Assembly: GCF_019049255.1 (NCBI RefSeq)
Contig: NZ_JAGMUJ010000007.1
Coordinates: forward strand, 312,035 to 376,034
Origin: Streptomyces sp. AC558_RSS880
Lineage (GTDB): Bacteria; Actinomycetota; Actinomycetes; Streptomycetales; Streptomycetaceae
Direction: 5' to 3'
Length of the DNA stretch: 64,000 nt
Shown here: positions 62,102 through 64,000 of the stretch, piece after piece
How the letters are laid out: every line of letters starts with the position of its first letter
Numbering within the stretch: the first letter of the stretch is position 1
Translations under genes and position numbers: made by a program
The notes under the pieces: model-generated
The model's input: the letters and a program-made list of their open reading frames with translations, nothing else
What the model was told of the DNA's origin: nothing
The model's database searches: none

Positions 62102-62137
62102 GAGGAGCCCGGCGCTCAGGCGGGTCCCAGGCTCCTC
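62102..62137 (+). terminator. Weak hairpin after phoD
   Basis: GAGGAGCC (62102-62109) can pair with GGCTCCTC (62130-62137) across a 20-base loop that itself is GC-rich. It follows the phoD stop by 16 bases and precedes the sulfotransferase-like gene by 40. Confidence 0.35.
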
Positions 62138-62176
62138 TCACGGCATCCTCAGCGAGCCGTCCTACCGTGCCCCGGC

Positions 62177-63355
62177 ATGGACACCGACTGTACGAGAGAA
62201 GAACCCCCGGCCACCGGCACCACGATCCCCCCGCTGCCCGCCGGCACCCGCCTGCTGCACATCGGTCCGCACAAAACCGGCACCACCGCCGTCCAGGGCG
62301 CGCTGTTCGCCGCGAAGGAGGAGATGGCGCGGCACGGCGTCGACTTCCCGGCGCACCGCCGGCACCCGATCGAGGCCGTCCTCGCCGCCTGCGCCCGGCC
62401 CGCGATGATGGGGGACACCGTCCCCACCGAGAAGCACTGGCAGCGGCTGCTGGACCGGGTGGCGGCCACCGGGGAGCGCACCTCCGTGATCAGCAGCGAG
62501 TTCTTCGCCGACGCCGAGGACGGGGCGACGATCGCGCGGATCGTCGGGCAACTCGGCGGCGACCGTGTGCACGTCCTGGTCACCCTGCGGCCCCTGGCGC
62601 GGATCATGCCCTCGCAGTGGCAGCAGTACGTGCAGAACGGGCTGCGGCTGGGCTACGAGCCGTGGCTGGAGCACATGCTCCGCAGGCCCCCGTACGACAG
62701 GCCCACCCCCAGCTTCTGGCGCCGGCACCGGCACGACCGGCTGGTCGAGCGGTGGGCCGCGGTGACCGGTCCCGACCGGGTGACCGTCGTCGTGGTCGAC
62801 GACCGCGACCGGGGCGCGCTGATGCGCACCTTCGAGGCGCTGCTGGGGCTGCCCGAGGGGCTGCTGAGGCCGGTCCCGGAGACCGCGAACCGTTCCCTCA
62901 CCCTCGCCGAGACCGAAATGCTGCGGAACCTCAACAAGGAATTCCGCGGCAATGGGATTCCGGAAGAGCTGTATTCGAGGCTGGTGCGGCACGGCGCGAT
63001 CGCGCATATGAAGAACTCGTGCGGTCCCGCCCCGCAGGACGTGAAGATCCGTACTCCGCGATGGGCCCTGGAGGCCGCCGCCGGGATCGGCGCCGAGACG
63101 GCCGCGTGGATCGGCTCCACGGGCGTACGGGTCCTCGGCGACTTGGCGTCGCTGTCCCGCGTGCCGGCGTCCGGGGAGCCGGCGGGGGAGCCGCGGCTCG
63201 CTCCCGAGGCGGCCGCGCGGGCCCTGTTCGGGATGCTCGCCGCGGTCGCCGCGGTGAACGGCACCGGCAAAGGGCGTACCGTTCACCGGACATCGTCGAA
63301 GGAACTCGTGAAGGTCCTCGGTCACCGCTGCCTGAAACGGCTGCGCCTGCGCTGA
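62177..63355 (+). CDS. Sulfotransferase-like protein
   Basis: A 392-residue cytoplasmic protein. H28-IGPHKTGTT at the N-terminus matches the phosphosulfate-binding loop of PAPS-dependent sulfotransferases, and TLRPLARIMPSQWQQYVQNG resembles their 3'-phosphate binding R..S segment. The C-terminal third shows no known motif and ends in a basic tail. Its neighbours (PhoD phosphatase and a TarI/IspD-type cytidylyltransferase) suggest modification of a wall glycopolymer (inference). A kinase-like P-loop role is an alternative reading. ATG 62177 has no strong ribosome binding site. Confidence 0.65.
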   Translation: MDTDCTREEPPATGTTIPPLPAGTRLLHIGPHKTGTTAVQGALFAAKEEMARHGVDFPAHRRHPIEAVLAACARPAMMGDTVPTEKHWQRLLDRVAATGERTSVISSEFFADAEDGATIARIVGQLGGDRVHVLVTLRPLARIMPSQWQQYVQNGLRLGYEPWLEHMLRRPPYDRPTPSFWRRHRHDRLVERWAAVTGPDRVTVVVVDDRDRGALMRTFEALLGLPEGLLRPVPETANRSLTLAETEMLRNLNKEFRGNGIPEELYSRLVRHGAIAHMKNSCGPAPQDVKIRTPRWALEAAAGIGAETAAWIGSTGVRVLGDLASLSRVPASGEPAGEPRLAPEAAARALFGMLAAVAAVNGTGKGRTVHRTSSKELVKVLGHRCLKRLRLR

Positions 63356-63432
63356 GCCGACCGGGTGGTGTCACGCCTGTCACGCACAGCAATGACATAA
63401 CTCCTGTGTAGTTACTCACAACAATTCGTGAT

Positions 63433-63459
63433 GCGCCCCGGGAACCCTGACGGGGGCGC
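63433..63459 (+). terminator. Possible hairpin before the cytidylyltransferase gene
   Basis: GCGCCCC (63433-63439) and GGGGCGC (63453-63459) form a short stem, 77 bases after the sulfotransferase-like gene. The bases before it (about 63395-63430) are AT-rich and may include a promoter for the next gene; assignment is weak. Confidence 0.35.
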
Positions 63460-63581
63460 CAGGAGTCCAAGGTGAATGACAGGTTGCGCGCACATATGCG
63501 GCGGAGGTCGCTCACCTTGCACTGCGGTAACCACAAGTGGGACCATTTCGAAGTTCCCTGTCGCCCCAAGGTAGGTCACCT

Positions 63582-64000
63582 GTGTCCCAGCACATAGCCA
63601 AGCCCCGTACCACCGCAGTGATCCTGGCCGGCGGTACCGGTCAGCGGGTGGGTCTGTCGATCCCCAAGCAGCTGCTGAAGATCGCCGGCAAGGCAGTCAT
63701 CGAGCACACCCTGGCCACCTTCGAGAAGGCCGACTCGATCGACGACATCATCGTGCTGATGGCGCCGGGATACGTGCCCGACATCGAGAAGATCGTCGCC
63801 AAGGCCGGGTTCACGAAGGTCGCCAAGGTCATCGAGGGCGGCTCGACCCGGAACGAGACCACGGAGCGGGCCATCGCCGCGCTCGGCGAGGGCCTGGCCG
63901 AGGGCGAGGACCGCAACGTCCTCTTCCACGACGCCGTGCGCCCCCTGCTGTCGCAGCGCGTCATCGACGACTGCGTGACCGCGCTGGAGCGCTACCAGGC
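63582..64000 (+). CDS. TarI/IspD-type cytidylyltransferase (partial, runs off right edge)
   Basis: The first 139 codons of a nucleotidyltransferase. VILAGGTGQRVGLSIPKQLL is the CTP-binding signature, followed by GKAVIEHTLATFE, EGGSTRNETTERAI and HDAVRPLLSQRVIDDC, all typical of the IspD/TarI family. The wording LAGGTGxR and PKQLLKIAGKAVIEHT is closer to polyol-phosphate cytidylyltransferases (TarI type, making CDP-ribitol or CDP-glycerol for wall teichoic acid) than to IspD, but this is a judgement by eye. GTG 63582 has AAGGTAGG upstream. A C-terminal fused domain is common in such proteins and would lie outside the window. Confidence 0.78.
   Translation, partial: MSQHIAKPRTTAVILAGGTGQRVGLSIPKQLLKIAGKAVIEHTLATFEKADSIDDIIVLMAPGYVPDIEKIVAKAGFTKVAKVIEGGSTRNETTERAIAALGEGLAEGEDRNVLFHDAVRPLLSQRVIDDCVTALERYQ

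Overview
The window looks like a chromosomal segment of a Streptomyces. The DNA is very GC-rich with strong G/C bias at third codon positions. GTG starts are common, and the order valS, folC, ndk, mreB-mreC-mreD, pbp2, rodA, ribonuclease E, rplU-rpmA-obg is the core arrangement expected for this genus (family knowledge, not searched here). No tRNA, rRNA, CRISPR array, insertion sequence or phage gene was seen.

Core block 1 (1-26,064) carries the start of a minus-strand Pro/Gln-rich gene, valS, an acyltransferase, folC with a small DUF4233 membrane protein, ndk, and the wall-elongation cluster mreB, mreC, mreD, pbp2 and rodA. These are followed by a CYTH-CHAD protein and a radical SAM protein. 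A small accessory patch (16.9-19.6 kb: lipoprotein, a truncated YunG-like remnant, a DUF2637 membrane protein) and a membrane protein built from eight short repeats separate the radical SAM gene from its usual partner, the TIGR03936 gene. A very long ribonuclease E/G gene closes the block with a strong terminator.

Accessory block (26,065 to about 56,387) lies between rne and rplU and appears to consist of three cassettes. Cassette 1 (26.1-32.3 kb) has a full dTDP-L-rhamnose pathway (rmlA, B, D, C), a TarP/TarS-like glycosyltransferase and a methyltransferase. It is followed by a decayed copy of the 3' end of rne (32,356-32,613), so the cassette is bracketed by rne sequence. Cassette 2 (32.7-42.8 kb) has five enzyme types matching the known route to UDP-2,3-diacetamido-2,3-dideoxymannuronic acid: 6-dehydrogenase, 3-oxidoreductase, aminotransferase, N-acetyltransferase and 2-epimerase. 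It also has two glycosyltransferases and an acyltransferase, arranged as two convergent units meeting at a 40-bp perfect palindrome. Cassette 3 (43.4-56.35 kb) is a secreted toxin module: an FG-GAP protein, a DNRLRE/LamG protein, and a 2,339-residue RHS protein with a Hint autoprotease and a YwqJ-type deaminase-like tip, followed by an overlapping SUKH-type immunity gene. The deaminase tip lacks the expected catalytic glutamate.

Core block 2 (56,388-64,000) has rplU-rpmA-obg behind a recognisable promoter, a seven-repeat FG-GAP protein, a Tat-exported PhoD phosphatase, a sulfotransferase-like protein, and the start of a TarI/IspD-type cytidylyltransferase running off the right edge. Together with the two sugar pathways, this suggests a locus devoted to wall glycopolymers and surface or secreted factors. 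No flippase, polymerase, ABC exporter or initiating phosphoglycosyltransferase was seen in the window, so assembly and export must rely on genes elsewhere.
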